Part shown: positions 1 through 9,256 of the stretch, in pieces
Layout: every line of letters begins with the position of its first letter
Position numbering within the stretch: position 1 is the stretch's first letter
NCBI RefSeq assembly: GCF_900156645.1
Contig: NZ_FTOC01000001.1
Location: 124,001-188,000, forward strand
DNA length: 64,000 nt
Direction of reading: 5' to 3'
DNA from: Salimicrobium flavidum
GTDB taxonomy: Bacteria > Bacillota > Bacilli > Bacillales > Halobacillaceae
The notes under the pieces: generated by a model
Told to the model about the DNA's origin: nothing
The model's input: the letters and a program-made list of their open reading frames with translations, nothing else
Database searches by the model: none
Position numbers and translations under genes: made by a program

Positions 1-123
1 CAAGCATACAGCGAATCTCTCAGGCAGCAAAGACTTTCACGGGACGCACCTCTGGAGAGTGTCTGCTTATGCAGGCCACCTACGAAGCAAGCGCCTAGAC
101 GTTAAACTTTCCGGTTACAGGAC
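1..123 (+). promoter_or_regulatory. Glycine riboswitch, tandem aptamers (5' part cut off by the window edge)
   Basis: The leader of the gcv operon has the layout of a tandem glycine riboswitch. The end of aptamer 1 is seen at 1-45 (CTCTCAGGCA, then a CACGGGA-type segment). Aptamer 2 runs from about 52 (TGGAGAGTG) through GCCACCTACGAAGCAAGCG to the conserved GGTTACAGGACAGAG at 112-127. In this family glycine binding promotes expression of downstream glycine cleavage genes. Here that means preventing the terminator that follows directly. Only the 5' half of aptamer 1 is missing, because the window starts inside it. Confidence 0.9.
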
Positions 124-160
124 AGAGACTTTTTCTACAAGGGAAAAGTCTCTTTTTTTA
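124..160 (+). terminator. Intrinsic terminator of the glycine riboswitch expression platform
   Basis: The stem AGAGACTTTTTC (124-135) pairs with GAAAAGTCTCT (143-153) and is followed by a T run. The 5' arm shares its AGAG with the last conserved bases of aptamer 2 (GACAGAG), so ligand binding can compete with terminator folding. That is the expected ON-switch arrangement before gcvT. Confidence 0.85.
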
Positions 161-185
161 TTCGGATCCAAAAGGAGGAAGACGG

Positions 186-1289
186 ATGAGTCAAGGTAGA
201 AAAACTCCCCTGTTCGAGGAATTTATAAAATTAAATGCCAAAACGATTGATTTTGGAGGCTGGCAAATGCCGGTCCAGTTCTCAGGAATAAAGGAAGAAC
301 ACTATGCAGTGCGTGAACAAGCGGGGTTGTTCGATGTTTCCCACATGGGAGAAATCCTGGTAATAGGGGACGACGCTGTGGAATTTCTGAATCGCATGCT
401 GACGAACGATATAGAAAAACTGACCCCCGGGAAGGCCCAGTATACATTGATGTGTTATGAACATGGAGGTACTGTGGATGACCTTATCGTTTATCATCTC
501 AGTGATAGAGAATACTTACTCGTAGTGAACGCCGCTAATAAGGAAAAAGATTTGCAGTGGCTCCTCGATCACCGTACTGAAGGGGTAGACATTACTGATG
601 AGTCTGCTGCATACGCTCAGCTGGCGATCCAGGGTCCAAGGGCACAAGATATTCTTCAATCCATCACTTCGACAGAGTTGAAAAATATCAAGTTTTTCCG
701 TTTTGAATCGGGCGTGAAGTTTGATCAGGTGGAAGGGAAGGCGATTGTCTCCAGGACAGGTTACACAGGAGAAGATGGTTTTGAAATTTATCTCCCTTCA
801 ACATCTGCAGTTGATTTGTGGAGAGCTTGTCTGGAGGCAGGGGAAGCATCCGGGATAAAGCCGGTTGGTCTCGGTGCCAGAGACACATTGAGGTTCGAGG
901 CAGGTCTCCCTCTATATTCGCAGGAGCTTACAGAAACTATAACCCCGATTGAAGCCGGGCTCGGCTTTGCAGTGAAGGCAGACAGATCGATGGATTTTAT
1001 CGGTAAATCTGTTTTGAAGGATCAAAAATCGAATGGTACGGAAAGGAAAATGGTTGGAATTGAAATGCTTGATAAAGGCATACCGCGGACTAATTACAAA
1101 ATTTTCTCTGAAAAGGATGAAGAGATAGGTTTTGTTACAAGCGGCACACAATCCCCGACTCTTCAAAAAAACCTGGGTCTTGCTCTGCTGGATATTAGGC
1201 ATACATCTATTGATGAAATTATATACGTTCAGGTGCGAAAAAAGATATTGAAAGCGAAAGTGACAGCACTCCCATTTTATAAGCGGTAG
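186..1289 (+). CDS. gcvT: Aminomethyltransferase, glycine cleavage T protein
   Basis: T protein of the glycine cleavage system. It takes the aminomethyl group from lipoylated H protein, makes 5,10-methylene-tetrahydrofolate and releases ammonia. At 367 aa it has the usual length. GGWQMPVQFSGI (residues 24-35), VSHMGE (51-56), the GGTVDDL segment holding the catalytic Asp (about 94-100) and RTGYTGEDGFE (190-200) are all visible. The start follows AAAGGAGGA at 171-179. It is the first gene of gcvT-gcvPA-gcvPB and lies directly behind the riboswitch, so expression should rise with glycine. gcvH is not in this cluster, as in other Bacillaceae. Confidence 0.97.
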   Translation: MSQGRKTPLFEEFIKLNAKTIDFGGWQMPVQFSGIKEEHYAVREQAGLFDVSHMGEILVIGDDAVEFLNRMLTNDIEKLTPGKAQYTLMCYEHGGTVDDLIVYHLSDREYLLVVNAANKEKDLQWLLDHRTEGVDITDESAAYAQLAIQGPRAQDILQSITSTELKNIKFFRFESGVKFDQVEGKAIVSRTGYTGEDGFEIYLPSTSAVDLWRACLEAGEASGIKPVGLGARDTLRFEAGLPLYSQELTETITPIEAGLGFAVKADRSMDFIGKSVLKDQKSNGTERKMVGIEMLDKGIPRTNYKIFSEKDEEIGFVTSGTQSPTLQKNLGLALLDIRHTSIDEIIYVQVRKKILKAKVTALPFYKR

Positions 1290-1301
1290 GAGGAAAGTGT
1301 A

Positions 1302-2654
1302 ATGGAATTCAGGTATTTACCCATGACAAAAGAAGATAAATCAGACATGCTTCAATCGATTGGAGTAGAGTCGACCGATGAATTATTTTCCGATATCCCT
1401 CGAACAGTCAGACTGGATAGGGAGATGGAATTGAAACCTCCTGAAAATGAGTATTCTCTTATGCAGGAAATGAGGAATCTTTCTGAAAGAAATTCGAATT
1501 TGCGCCAGTACACTTCTTTTTTAGGGGCAGGTGTCTATGATCACTATATTCCATCAGTGGTCGATCACGTTATTTCAAGGTCAGAATTTTACACAGCCTA
1601 TACCCCTTATCAACCGGAAATTTCTCAGGGGGAACTGCAGGCTATATTCGAGTTTCAAACGATGATAGCAGACCTCACGGGGATGGATGTCGCAAACTCC
1701 TCCATGTACGACGGAGGTACAGCTCTGGCTGAAGCTATAACGCTAGCTGCCGCTCAAACGAAAAAGAAAAAGGTCCTCCTTAGTGAAGCGACTCATCCTG
1801 ATTCATTGGATGTGATTAAAACTTATGCCCGGGCCCATGGTCTTGAGCTTACGTTCATAGGGGAAGAGAACGGGACAGTTTCCTTCGAAGAACTTGATGA
1901 ACACTTATCAGATGATGTGGCTGCTGTAGTTGTGCAATACCCGAATTTTCTCGGGCAGGTGGAACCTCTTAGGGAAATCAGGGAGCTGATGAATGAAAAA
2001 GCGAGGAAGGCCATGTTCATCGTATCTGCAAATCCACTGGCTCTCGGGTATCTCACTCCTCCTGGAGATTTCGGGGCGGACATTGTAGTCGGAGATACAC
2101 AAGTTTTTGGTATTCCCGCTCAGTTTGGAGGACCGCATTGTGGATATTTCGCTGTCACTAAAAAGCTGATGAGAAAAATTCCGGGGCGCTTGGTGGGAGA
2201 GACGGTAGATGAAGACGGAGAGAGAGGATTCGTCCTCACTCTGCAGGCAAGAGAACAACATATAAGAAGAGAGAAGGCAACTTCGAATATTTGCTCAAAT
2301 CAGGCATTGAACGCTCTTGCTTCCAGCGTAGCTCTCACTTCACTCGGAAAAGATGGATTATTCAAGATGGCTGAAATGAATATTCAAAAAGCTATGTATT
2401 TGAAAAAATGTGTGGAATCGAAAGGGTTATCTCTGCTTGGGAAGGGACCTTTTTTCAATGAACTGGTCATTCAAATACCTATTACGGTGAAAGAAGCCAA
2501 CAAAAAATTGTATCAGCATGGAATTATCGGTGGGTTCGACTTAAGCAGGGTAGATAGTAAATACGGAAAAAGTATGCTGGTCGCTGTCACAGAACTTCGA
2601 TCGAAAGAGGAGATAGAAAAGTTCGCAGAATTATTGGGGGGATTTCATGAGTAA
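1302..2654 (+). CDS. gcvPA: Glycine dehydrogenase (decarboxylating) subunit 1
   Basis: N-terminal half of the split P protein. With GcvPB it forms the PLP enzyme that decarboxylates glycine and passes the aminomethyl group to the H protein. At 450 aa it matches the Bacillus subunit. The PLP-fold segments [15 protein letters not shown] and [10 protein letters not shown] are recognisable. The catalytic lysine is on the partner subunit. An AGGAGGAAAG ribosome site lies at 1289-1298. The gene overlaps gcvPB by 8 nt, which suggests translational coupling of the two subunits. Confidence 0.97.
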   Translation: MEFRYLPMTKEDKSDMLQSIGVESTDELFSDIPRTVRLDREMELKPPENEYSLMQEMRNLSERNSNLRQYTSFLGAGVYDHYIPSVVDHVISRSEFYTAYTPYQPEISQGELQAIFEFQTMIADLTGMDVANSSMYDGGTALAEAITLAAAQTKKKKVLLSEATHPDSLDVIKTYARAHGLELTFIGEENGTVSFEELDEHLSDDVAAVVVQYPNFLGQVEPLREIRELMNEKARKAMFIVSANPLALGYLTPPGDFGADIVVGDTQVFGIPAQFGGPHCGYFAVTKKLMRKIPGRLVGETVDEDGERGFVLTLQAREQHIRREKATSNICSNQALNALASSVALTSLGKDGLFKMAEMNIQKAMYLKKCVESKGLSLLGKGPFFNELVIQIPITVKEANKKLYQHGIIGGFDLSRVDSKYGKSMLVAVTELRSKEEIEKFAELLGGFHE

Positions 2655-4107
2655 AGAAGCGTACCCGTTAATTTTTGAAAGGAGCAAAACCGGCAGAACC
2701 GGTTTCAGTCTCCCAGAAAATGATGTAGCGGATATGGACGTTGCAAATATGTTCGAGGATTCGTATATACGTAAAGAGAAAGCGGAGCTTCCGGAGGTCA
2801 GTGAATTGCAACTCATCAGGCATTATACCGGCCTTTCTACCAGAAATCACGGTGTGGATACCGGTTTTTACCCGCTTGGCTCCTGTACTATGAAATATAA
2901 CCCTAAACTTAACGAAGACGTAGCCAGGCTTCCAGGGTTCAGTCACATCCACCCTTATCAGGAGGAGAGTACAGTTCAGGGAACTCTATACTGGATGTAC
3001 GACTTACAGGAATCTCTGGCCGAAATCACCGGCATGAACACAGTCACTCTTCAGCCGGCTGCAGGGGCTCAAGGAGAATGGACAGGACTGATGATGATCC
3101 GTTCCTTTCATGAAAATAATGGAGATATGGATCGTACAAAAGTGATCGTGCCGGATTCAGCTCATGGCACAAACCCGGCATCCGCGACAGTAGCCGGCTT
3201 CGAAGCGGTTACAGTGAAAACGAATGAGCGGGGGCTTGTAGACATTGAAGATCTGAAGCGGCTCGTGGATGATCGTACTGCTGCATTAATGCTTACGAAT
3301 CCCAATACACTCGGTCTGTTTGAAGAAGATATTGTAGAAATGGCTGCGATTGTTCATGAAGCTGGAGGAAAACTCTATTATGATGGCGCTAACCTGAATG
3401 CGATTTTAGGGTACACCAGACCCGGGGATATGGGTTTCGATGTGGTGCATCTTAACCTTCATAAGACGTTCACAGGGCCTCACGGTGGCGGTGGTCCCGG
3501 GTCCGGTCCTGTCGGGGTTACTGCAGAACTTGAACCTTATCTCCCGAAACCTCTGCTGACAAAAAGCGGGGAATCTTATACGTTCGACTATGATCGTCCA
3601 CGTTCGATCGGTCGGGTGAAGCCTTACTACGGGAATGTCGGCATCAATTTAAGGGCGTATACCTATATAAGGACGATGGGAGCGGAGGGATTGAAACGTG
3701 TGAGTGAGTATGCAGTACTTAACGCAAACTATATGATGAGGAGGCTCTCAGACTCCTTTGAACTCCCTTTCACCCAGCACTGTAAGCATGAATTCGTCCT
3801 TTCAGGAAAAATACAGAAGAAACTGGGAGTGCGGACCTTAGATATGGCTAAACGACTGCTTGATTTCGGTTATCATCCGCCGACCATATATTTTCCGACG
3901 AATGTAGAAGAAGCGATGATGATCGAACCTACGGAAACAGAGGCGAAAGAAACGCTAGATGGATTTATTGAAACGATGGAAAAGATAGCGGAAGAAGTGA
4001 AGAAGGATCCTGAGATAGTTCAGGAAGCTCCTTATTCCACGGTAGTAGGAAGACTTGATGAAACGACAGCTGCAAGAAAACCGGTATTGAAATACGCTCA
4101 CAAATAA
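2647..4107 (+). CDS. gcvPB: Glycine dehydrogenase (decarboxylating) subunit 2
   Basis: C-terminal half of the split P protein (486 aa), carrying the PLP Schiff-base lysine in [14 protein letters not shown] (K273). A glycine-rich loop (GGGGPGSGP) follows it, and [10 protein letters not shown] at 171-180 helps position PLP. Start ATG lies inside the end of gcvPA. A strong hairpin 25 nt after the stop closes the operon. The gene is complete and ordinary for the family. Confidence 0.97.
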   Translation: MSKEAYPLIFERSKTGRTGFSLPENDVADMDVANMFEDSYIRKEKAELPEVSELQLIRHYTGLSTRNHGVDTGFYPLGSCTMKYNPKLNEDVARLPGFSHIHPYQEESTVQGTLYWMYDLQESLAEITGMNTVTLQPAAGAQGEWTGLMMIRSFHENNGDMDRTKVIVPDSAHGTNPASATVAGFEAVTVKTNERGLVDIEDLKRLVDDRTAALMLTNPNTLGLFEEDIVEMAAIVHEAGGKLYYDGANLNAILGYTRPGDMGFDVVHLNLHKTFTGPHGGGGPGSGPVGVTAELEPYLPKPLLTKSGESYTFDYDRPRSIGRVKPYYGNVGINLRAYTYIRTMGAEGLKRVSEYAVLNANYMMRRLSDSFELPFTQHCKHEFVLSGKIQKKLGVRTLDMAKRLLDFGYHPPTIYFPTNVEEAMMIEPTETEAKETLDGFIETMEKIAEEVKKDPEIVQEAPYSTVVGRLDETTAARKPVLKYAHK

Positions 4108-4130
4108 GAGGAATCGCTCGCAGGAAATAT

Positions 4131-4164
4131 AAAAGGCCCGGACAGACAAACTGTTCGGGCCTTA
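4131..4164. terminator. Bidirectional terminator between gcvPB and the rhodanese gene
   Basis: The arms AAGGCCCGGACAG and CTGTTCGGGCCTT (4133-4163) form a near-perfect GC-rich stem with a 5-nt loop. It sits between two convergent genes, gcvPB (+) and yqhL (-). Short A/T tracts flank both sides, so it can stop transcription from either direction. Confidence 0.85.
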
Positions 4165-4190
4165 CTTATGAACTCTTTCAGAATAGAGAG

Positions 4191-4571
4191 TTATTTCTTA
4201 GCTTTGATCTTTCCTGACCACTTCTTGAAGCCTCCTTGAAGATGATTCAGATCTTTATATCCTTTTTTGTTGAGAAGCATTGCAGCTCTCGTAGAGCGTG
4301 CCCCGCTCTGGCAATAAAGATAGACAGGTTTGTCTTTCCGGATTTCAGCTGTACGATTTCGCATCTGAGATAGTGGGATGTTACGTGCACCCAGTATGTG
4401 CCCGCCATCAAATTCTTTCGGTTCTCTTACATCAATCAGCTGTGCTTTGCGATATCCCTGTTTAAACTCGTCTTCTGTCAAGGTAGTCAGAATTCTTTTC
4501 GATTTTATATATCGGTAAACAGAAAAGGCAATTAAAACGACGACGATACCTAAGAGTATCCACCAATTCAT
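4191..4571 (-). CDS. yqhL: Membrane-anchored rhodanese-like protein (YqhL family)
   Basis: Single-domain rhodanese of 126 aa. A hydrophobic N-terminal helix (about residues 3-20) anchors it, with the domain probably on the cytoplasmic side. The rhodanese fold shows LIDVREPKEFDGGHI (45-59) and the active-site loop CQSGARS with the sulfur-carrying Cys at residue 87. Such proteins carry persulfide sulfur; the acceptor here is unknown. The start follows an AAGGGGGGAA site. It sits convergent to gcvPB, the same place as yqhL in B. subtilis. Confidence 0.88.
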   Translation of the reverse strand: MNWWILLGIVVVLIAFSVYRYIKSKRILTTLTEDEFKQGYRKAQLIDVREPKEFDGGHILGARNIPLSQMRNRTAEIRKDKPVYLYCQSGARSTRAAMLLNKKGYKDLNHLQGGFKKWSGKIKAKK

Positions 4572-4800
4572 AATGTCGTTCCCCCCTTACTAAATATTGT
4601 TCCTAATCTATTATAAGCAGTTCCCCCCTCAATTTCAAAGATTTCTTTTCCTTTACCGGGTTATAAAATCAATTGTATGCTATGGATGGATTCAGTTGTA
4701 AGTGATCTTTGCAAGGAACAAATTTTTTTAAAAAGAGAATGATTGAAAGAAGTTTCTTTGTTAAACTCTCTCAGAAGACTGTTTTTATACAATTTCATAG

Positions 4801-4876
4801 TTGACAAAATTATTCTTCATTGTTCAAAAACACAATATATTGTGTTTTTTTATAAAAGGAACACAATATATTGATT
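4801..4876 (+). promoter_or_regulatory. Tandem NrdR boxes before the ribonucleotide reductase gene
   Basis: Two NrdR-type sites lie in line: ACACAATATATTGTGT, a perfect 16-bp palindrome, at 4830-4845, and ACACAATATATTGATT at 4861-4876. Start-to-start distance is 31 bp, about three helical turns, which is the usual NrdR pair geometry. TTGACA at 4801-4806 could be a -35 element, but no well-spaced -10 is clear. The rest of the intergenic stretch (4572-4800) shows no further feature. NrdR represses ribonucleotide reductase genes when dATP is high. Confidence 0.85.
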
Positions 4877-4940
4877 AAATTTTTGTGAGTGTGGTATGTT
4901 ATTAAGTAGAAGTAATGATTTCGGAAAAGGAGAGGGTAGT

Positions 4941-7505
4941 ATGACAACAAGTACCTCTACGAAAGTACAGACGAAGATAGATGTGCGTCAATTGAATGAG
5001 GATATCAAATTATTTCCTCAGGTTTTTGAGGTGACCGAAGACATGACGATTACCCATCATGGAGTGTCACGACTCGTTATGCTCGACAGATACGCATTCA
5101 AAGATACGGAACGCATTACATTGAAAGAAGGGGATTTCGTCGTTCTTACAGTCAGGGCCGACCCTAAATTTCCTGCAAGAGGATTCGGTTTTATAACTTC
5201 CATAGACTGGGAAAAAAGGGAGGCCAGAGTGAAAGTCGAAGACGAGTTCGCTCATGTTCTGGACGAAGAGGAAGCAGATGGGGTCGTCAGCCGTGGATTG
5301 GATACGATCGACAAACCCCTTGAGGTTTATTATGAACAGATCGCTAAAAGAAATGCTACAGGATTGTCTCTCGTAGAAACTACTGAAGAAGAGAAAAAAC
5401 ACAGTTTCAACGAATTTTATGAAGAATTATCTTCCATGAATTTCGTCCCCGCTGGAAGAGTGCTTTACGGAGCGGGTTCTGAAAAAGAGGTTACTTATTT
5501 TAATTGTTATGTGATGCCTTTTATCCAGGACTCGAGAGAAGGTATCTCCGATCACCGTAAACAGGTCATGGAAATCATGTCTCGTGGTGGTGGAGTAGGA
5601 ACGAACGGTTCCACACTCAGGCCAAGAAACACGTTGGCAAGAGGAGTGAACGGCAAGTCCTCTGGCTCTGTGTCCTGGCTGGATGACATTGCGAAACTTA
5701 CGCACCTGGTGGAACAGGGAGGATCACGCAGGGGCGCTCAGATGATCATGCTGTCCGATTGGCACCCTGATATTGTGGAATTCATCATTTCTAAGATGCA
5801 GAATCCTAGAATTCTTCGTTATTTGATTGAAAATACGACGGACAATCAGATTAAACAACTTGCCCAGGATAAGTTGAAATTCCAACCTCTCTCAGAAAAG
5901 GAACGAGATCTCTATCAAAGTGTTCTGAATTTCAAAGGTATCGACGGCCAAGGAGGTTTTACGAACCAATCCATCCGGGAAGCTGAAGAAAAGTTGCGTG
6001 ATGGAGGGACGTATTCTGTACATCATTCCGATTTTCTGAGCGGCGCAAATATTTCCGTCTGTATAACAGATGAATTCATGGAAGCAGTGGAAAAAGAGGA
6101 GATGTATTCTCTCCGTTTTCCGGATGTGGAGTCTTATACAACGGAAGAAATGAAATACTATAATGATCAGTGGCAACATATTGGTGATGTGAGGGAATGG
6201 AAAGACAAGGGTATGGCTGTGCGGACTTACAAAAAGATTGCAGCACAGGAACTATGGAACCTTATCAATATTTGCGCGACCTACTCAGCAGAGCCGGGTA
6301 TTTTCTTCATTGATAATGCAAATGATAAAACAAATGCAACGGCATACGGTCAAAAAGTCGTTGCTACAAATCCTTGTGGGGAGCAACCACTCGCCCCGTG
6401 GAGTGTTTGCAACCTTGCGGCAGTAAACCTGGCTGAAATGGCTGATAAAACCTCCAAAACTGTAAATTATGAAAAACTGAAAAACACCGTAAGAACAGGT
6501 GTAAGGATGCAGGATAATGTAATTGACTCCACCCCTTACTTCCTTGAAGAAAACAAAAAACAGGCTTTAGGAGAGCGTCGTGTCGGTCTTGGTGTAATGG
6601 GACTTCACGATTTGCTGATATACTGTGAAACGGAATATGGATCAAAGCAAGGGGATGAATTGGTCGAAAAGATTTTTGAAACAATTGCAGTAACAGCTTA
6701 TGAAACGTCTGTAGAACTTGCGAAAGAAAAAGGAAGCTTTCCTTTCCTTGTAGGGGATACGGATGAAGAGACGATGGAAAAACGCCATAGGTTCATCAAT
6801 ACCGGATACATGAAGGGGATGCCTGAACATGTCAAGGAAGCTATCCTTGAAAATGGGATCAGGAACTCCCATTTACTGACGGTAGCCCCTACAGGCTCTA
6901 CTGGTACTATGGCTGGAGTAAGTACCGGATTAGAGCCGTACTTCTCCTTTTCCTATTATCGAAGCGGACGTCTGGGTAAATTCATTGAAGTGAAAGCTGA
7001 AATCGTTCAGGAGTATCTCGACAACAACCCGGAAGCCGATGAGAACGACTTACCTCATTGGTTTGTGACTGCCATGTCTATGACTCCGGAAGCCCACGCA
7101 GATACACAATGTATAATCCAAAGGTGGGTGGATAGCTCCATCTCTAAAACGGTGAATGCGCCTAAGGGTTACTCTGTGGAGCAAGTACAGTCTGTTTATG
7201 AAAGATTGTACCGCGGTGGTGCCAAAGGAGGAACCGTGTATGTGGATGGAAGCAGAGATTCACAGGTGCTTACATTGAAAGCAGAACAAAGTGAGTTTGA
7301 TGGGGAACAGGAATCATTTGAATTCGAAGATGAACAAAGACAGGTAGTGCTGATGGATACAGTTCAGGAATTACAGTCTACTAATGTATCAATCGGTTCT
7401 GAAGTTGGGGATACATGCCCTGTTTGTAGACAGGGAACAATCGAGGATATCGGTGGCTGCAACACATGCACAAACTGTAATGCCCAATTAAAATGTGGCC
7501 TTTAA
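4941..7505 (+). CDS. nrdJ: Adenosylcobalamin-dependent ribonucleotide reductase (class II)
   Basis: Class II reductase that makes deoxyribonucleotides with an adenosylcobalamin-derived radical and needs no oxygen. The start ATG at 4941 follows AAAGGAGAGGG; an upstream in-frame ATG at 4896 has no ribosome site. The product is 854 aa. Cys189 in FNCYVM and the finger-loop NPCGEQP (Cys479) followed by SVCNL are the expected catalytic cysteines. APTGSTGTMAG is the conserved phosphate-binding stretch. The Cys-rich tail (CPVC..CNTCTNC..C) is the thioredoxin-reducible relay. No N-terminal ATP-cone motif is evident. Two NrdR boxes precede it and it is monocistronic. It replaces the lipM position of B. 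subtilis synteny. Confidence 0.94.
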   Translation: MTTSTSTKVQTKIDVRQLNEDIKLFPQVFEVTEDMTITHHGVSRLVMLDRYAFKDTERITLKEGDFVVLTVRADPKFPARGFGFITSIDWEKREARVKVEDEFAHVLDEEEADGVVSRGLDTIDKPLEVYYEQIAKRNATGLSLVETTEEEKKHSFNEFYEELSSMNFVPAGRVLYGAGSEKEVTYFNCYVMPFIQDSREGISDHRKQVMEIMSRGGGVGTNGSTLRPRNTLARGVNGKSSGSVSWLDDIAKLTHLVEQGGSRRGAQMIMLSDWHPDIVEFIISKMQNPRILRYLIENTTDNQIKQLAQDKLKFQPLSEKERDLYQSVLNFKGIDGQGGFTNQSIREAEEKLRDGGTYSVHHSDFLSGANISVCITDEFMEAVEKEEMYSLRFPDVESYTTEEMKYYNDQWQHIGDVREWKDKGMAVRTYKKIAAQELWNLINICATYSAEPGIFFIDNANDKTNATAYGQKVVATNPCGEQPLAPWSVCNLAAVNLAEMADKTSKTVNYEKLKNTVRTGVRMQDNVIDSTPYFLEENKKQALGERRVGLGVMGLHDLLIYCETEYGSKQGDELVEKIFETIAVTAYETSVELAKEKGSFPFLVGDTDEETMEKRHRFINTGYMKGMPEHVKEAILENGIRNSHLLTVAPTGSTGTMAGVSTGLEPYFSFSYYRSGRLGKFIEVKAEIVQEYLDNNPEADENDLPHWFVTAMSMTPEAHADTQCIIQRWVDSSISKTVNAPKGYSVEQVQSVYERLYRGGAKGGTVYVDGSRDSQVLTLKAEQSEFDGEQESFEFEDEQRQVVLMDTVQELQSTNVSIGSEVGDTCPVCRQGTIEDIGGCNTCTNCNAQLKCGL

Positions 7506-7514
7506 ATTTTAAAG

Positions 7515-7550
7515 AAAGAGCATCCGTAATGGACACGGGTGCTCTTTTTC
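7515..7550 (+). terminator. Terminator of nrdJ
   Basis: AAAGAGCATCCGT pairs with ACGGGTGCTCTTT around an 8-nt loop, followed by TTTT. It starts 9 nt after the nrdJ stop codon. Confidence 0.85.
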
Positions 7551-7558
7551 AGGTGCCA

Positions 7559-7586
7559 CATGGATAAAGCCGTGGGTTTATCCATG
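7559..7586. repeat. Perfect inverted repeat, 10-bp arms
   Basis: CATGGATAAA and TTTATCCATG flank an 8-nt loop (GCCGTGGG). It lacks a T tract, so it is probably not a terminator. It lies between the nrdJ terminator and a decayed repeat element. A regulatory or repeat-derived origin cannot be told from the sequence. Confidence 0.5.
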
Positions 7587-7607
7587 GTCAAAGATGAAAT
7601 AAAGACG

Positions 7608-7764
7608 GTTGTGGGTTTTAGTGCGAAGGGGGAGACAGCTATCTGGATCACGGCATGAACTCAGAAAATAACGGAAGCGACTACAGGGAATTCATCGAAT
7701 TTCTATGTCATACCTGTGCAAAGCCTCCGCGCCTATAGATGTAGATCAACAACAATCGATAACA
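7608..7764. repeat. Decayed copy of the GGCTCTGTTA MITE-like element
   Basis: This stretch aligns along its length with the well-kept copy at 54112-54285. Shared blocks include GGGTTTTAG.GCGAAGGG, GGAGACA, GCATGAACT and ATCAACAACAATC, in the same order and spacing. The terminal GGCTCTG inverted ends are lost. With the hairpin at 7559-7586 it fills the gap between nrdJ and mntR, and no gene is seen there. Confidence 0.6.
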
Positions 7765-7890
7765 TACCCTAAGGCAAAAAGGAAATGGAGAAGAATTACA
7801 CATTCAAAAGAGGAAGAATCCGAGTTGTTTACAATTTGTAATTAGTGTATGATTTTTAAAGGATGATCTGATTGATAACGGAGGTATATT

Positions 7891-8316
7891 ATGCCCACAC
7901 CTAGTATGGAAGATTATATTGAGCAAATTTATTTATTAATTGAGAATAAAGGATATGCCAGAGTGTCGGATATAGCTGAAAACCTCAGTGTTCATCCTTC
8001 TTCAGTAACGAAAATGGTTCAAAAACTGGACAAGGATGAATATTTGACTTATGAGAAATACAGAGGCCTTATTCTTACGACAAAGGGAAAAAAGATAGGG
8101 AAACGCCTCGTTTATCGCCACGAACTTCTTGAGAATTTCCTGGAGATCATCGGAGTGGAGAAGGATAAAATATATGAAGAAGTCGAAGGTATCGAGCACC
8201 ATTTAAGCTGGGATTCCATCGATAGGATTGGTGATTTGGTCCAATATTTTGAAGAAGATTCCTCCCGCAGGGAAACACTTATGCATATTCATAAAAAAAG
8301 TGAAGAAGACGCCTGA
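7891..8316 (+). CDS. mntR: Manganese-responsive transcriptional regulator MntR
   Basis: DtxR-family repressor (141 aa) that senses Mn(II) and shuts off manganese uptake genes. The N-terminal winged helix-turn-helix covers residues 1-70 (helix ..[10 protein letters not shown]..). Every metal ligand known from B. subtilis MntR is at the same number: D8, E11, H77, E99, E102 and H103. The length also matches. The start follows GGAGGTAT. It lies at the yqhN position of B. subtilis. No manganese transport gene is in the window, so its targets are elsewhere. Confidence 0.96.
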   Translation: MPTPSMEDYIEQIYLLIENKGYARVSDIAENLSVHPSSVTKMVQKLDKDEYLTYEKYRGLILTTKGKKIGKRLVYRHELLENFLEIIGVEKDKIYEEVEGIEHHLSWDSIDRIGDLVQYFEEDSSRRETLMHIHKKSEEDA

Positions 8317-8332
8317 GAAGCGTCTTTTTTTA
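8306..8332 (+). terminator. Terminator overlapping the mntR stop codon
   Basis: AAGACGC pairs with GCGTCTT, followed by T6. The TGA stop (8314-8316) lies in the 7-nt loop, so the last codons of mntR form part of its own terminator. Confidence 0.8.
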
Positions 8333-8354
8333 TACCTCATCCAGGGTCGCGACA

Positions 8355-8386
8355 AGAAAAAAAGGCCGGGGACCGACCTTTTTACT
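8355..8386. terminator. Second hairpin downstream of mntR
   Basis: AAAAAGG..CGG pairs with CCG.CCTTTTT with one internal mismatch. Poly-A on the left and poly-T on the right allow termination in either direction. It could back up the mntR terminator or stop transcription from the minus-strand gene at 8645. Confidence 0.5.
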
Positions 8387-8644
8387 TGAATGGGAAGCGG
8401 GAGTTTATAGTGGTTTTAAAGATATTCCTCCGTAAAGGGTTTGGTGTGTATGAATTGAATGCTTCTGGTGATGTTTATATATTTTTTTGAGAATTGAAAG
8501 GCTGAAAAGCGACATCGCTCAGAATTGGTTGAATAGAAGATTGAGGCAAGGACTTATACATATTACGGGTGAAACCATAAAAAGTGGCCGAAAGTGGGAT
8601 AGACGAAGGTTCGAAATTAGGGTGATGTTGTTTCATTTTTATTT
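8387..8644. other. Intergenic stretch with no recognised gene
   Basis: No open frame with a ribosome site, no RNA gene and no copy of the window's repeat families was recognised. A hairpin, TGTTTCATT (8628-8636) with AATGAAACA (8649-8657), overlaps the end of the minus-strand gene. It lacks a T tract and would be a weak terminator at best. Confidence 0.5.
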
Positions 8645-9040
8645 TCAGAATGAAACATGATTATCGTCTTTGTTTTTACCTTTTGTACCCTCGATCACCC
8701 TTAGGTGAGAAGGAGAGGCTTTTCTTTTTTTTGTCTGTTTCTTCGGTGGTTTCGATTGTTTGGTAGTTTCACCCGCAGGTTTGCCGTACTTCTGTTTCGA
8801 TTGCTTGACGGCTTGCTTATATTTTTTCATATCATCTGTATTTCCACTTCCGGCACCGCTCCCGAGCCGCTTGCGGATAAACAAAAAGTAAATGAGCCCA
8901 TAGATGACAGCTGCTATTCCGACCATCACAATTATAGAAGAAAGAAAGCCTGTCGTATTTGTCAATAATTGTGAAACGACGTAGAAGGCGGCTAGACCGA
9001 TAAGAACATATATCATCCACGTAAACCATCTGCGTGCCAT
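8645..9040 (-). CDS. Small two-helix membrane protein with a basic tail (YqhP-like position)
   Basis: Protein of 131 aa with two predicted membrane helices (about residues 8-28 and 33-55). A long, very basic, low-complexity cytoplasmic tail rich in Lys, Gln and Pro follows (about 70-131). I recognise no enzymatic motif. Its place between mntR and yqhT matches yqhP of B. subtilis, so it may be the ortholog, but that rests mainly on position and topology. An AAAGGAGGACTCCC site precedes the start. Function unknown; the basic tail could bind nucleic acid or acidic lipids, which is speculation. Confidence 0.7.
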   Translation of the reverse strand: MARRWFTWMIYVLIGLAAFYVVSQLLTNTTGFLSSIIVMVGIAAVIYGLIYFLFIRKRLGSGAGSGNTDDMKKYKQAVKQSKQKYGKPAGETTKQSKPPKKQTKKRKASPSHLRVIEGTKGKNKDDNHVSF

Positions 9041-9256
9041 GGGAGTCCTCCTTTCAAAGCTCTTATATTTATGTTATACCACTAATTAAGATGTTTTTAT
9101 CATGATTTCGGAAATTTATTTAAAAAAACTTGTAGAATACCACTGAAGAATCGTTCTGAACCCAACTCAAGAAGCCGGGAGTAGTGAAGGTGTAGAGCCT
9201 TATGGTACACTTAGTAAGGAGAGTTTAAAAGTATTTAAAGAGGAGGATCTGTATAC

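Noticed and set aside
4896-4940. Longer start of nrdJ at 4896
   Set aside because: No ribosome site there, while ATG 4941 lies directly behind AAAGGAGAGGG. The extra 15 residues do not look like the family N terminus.
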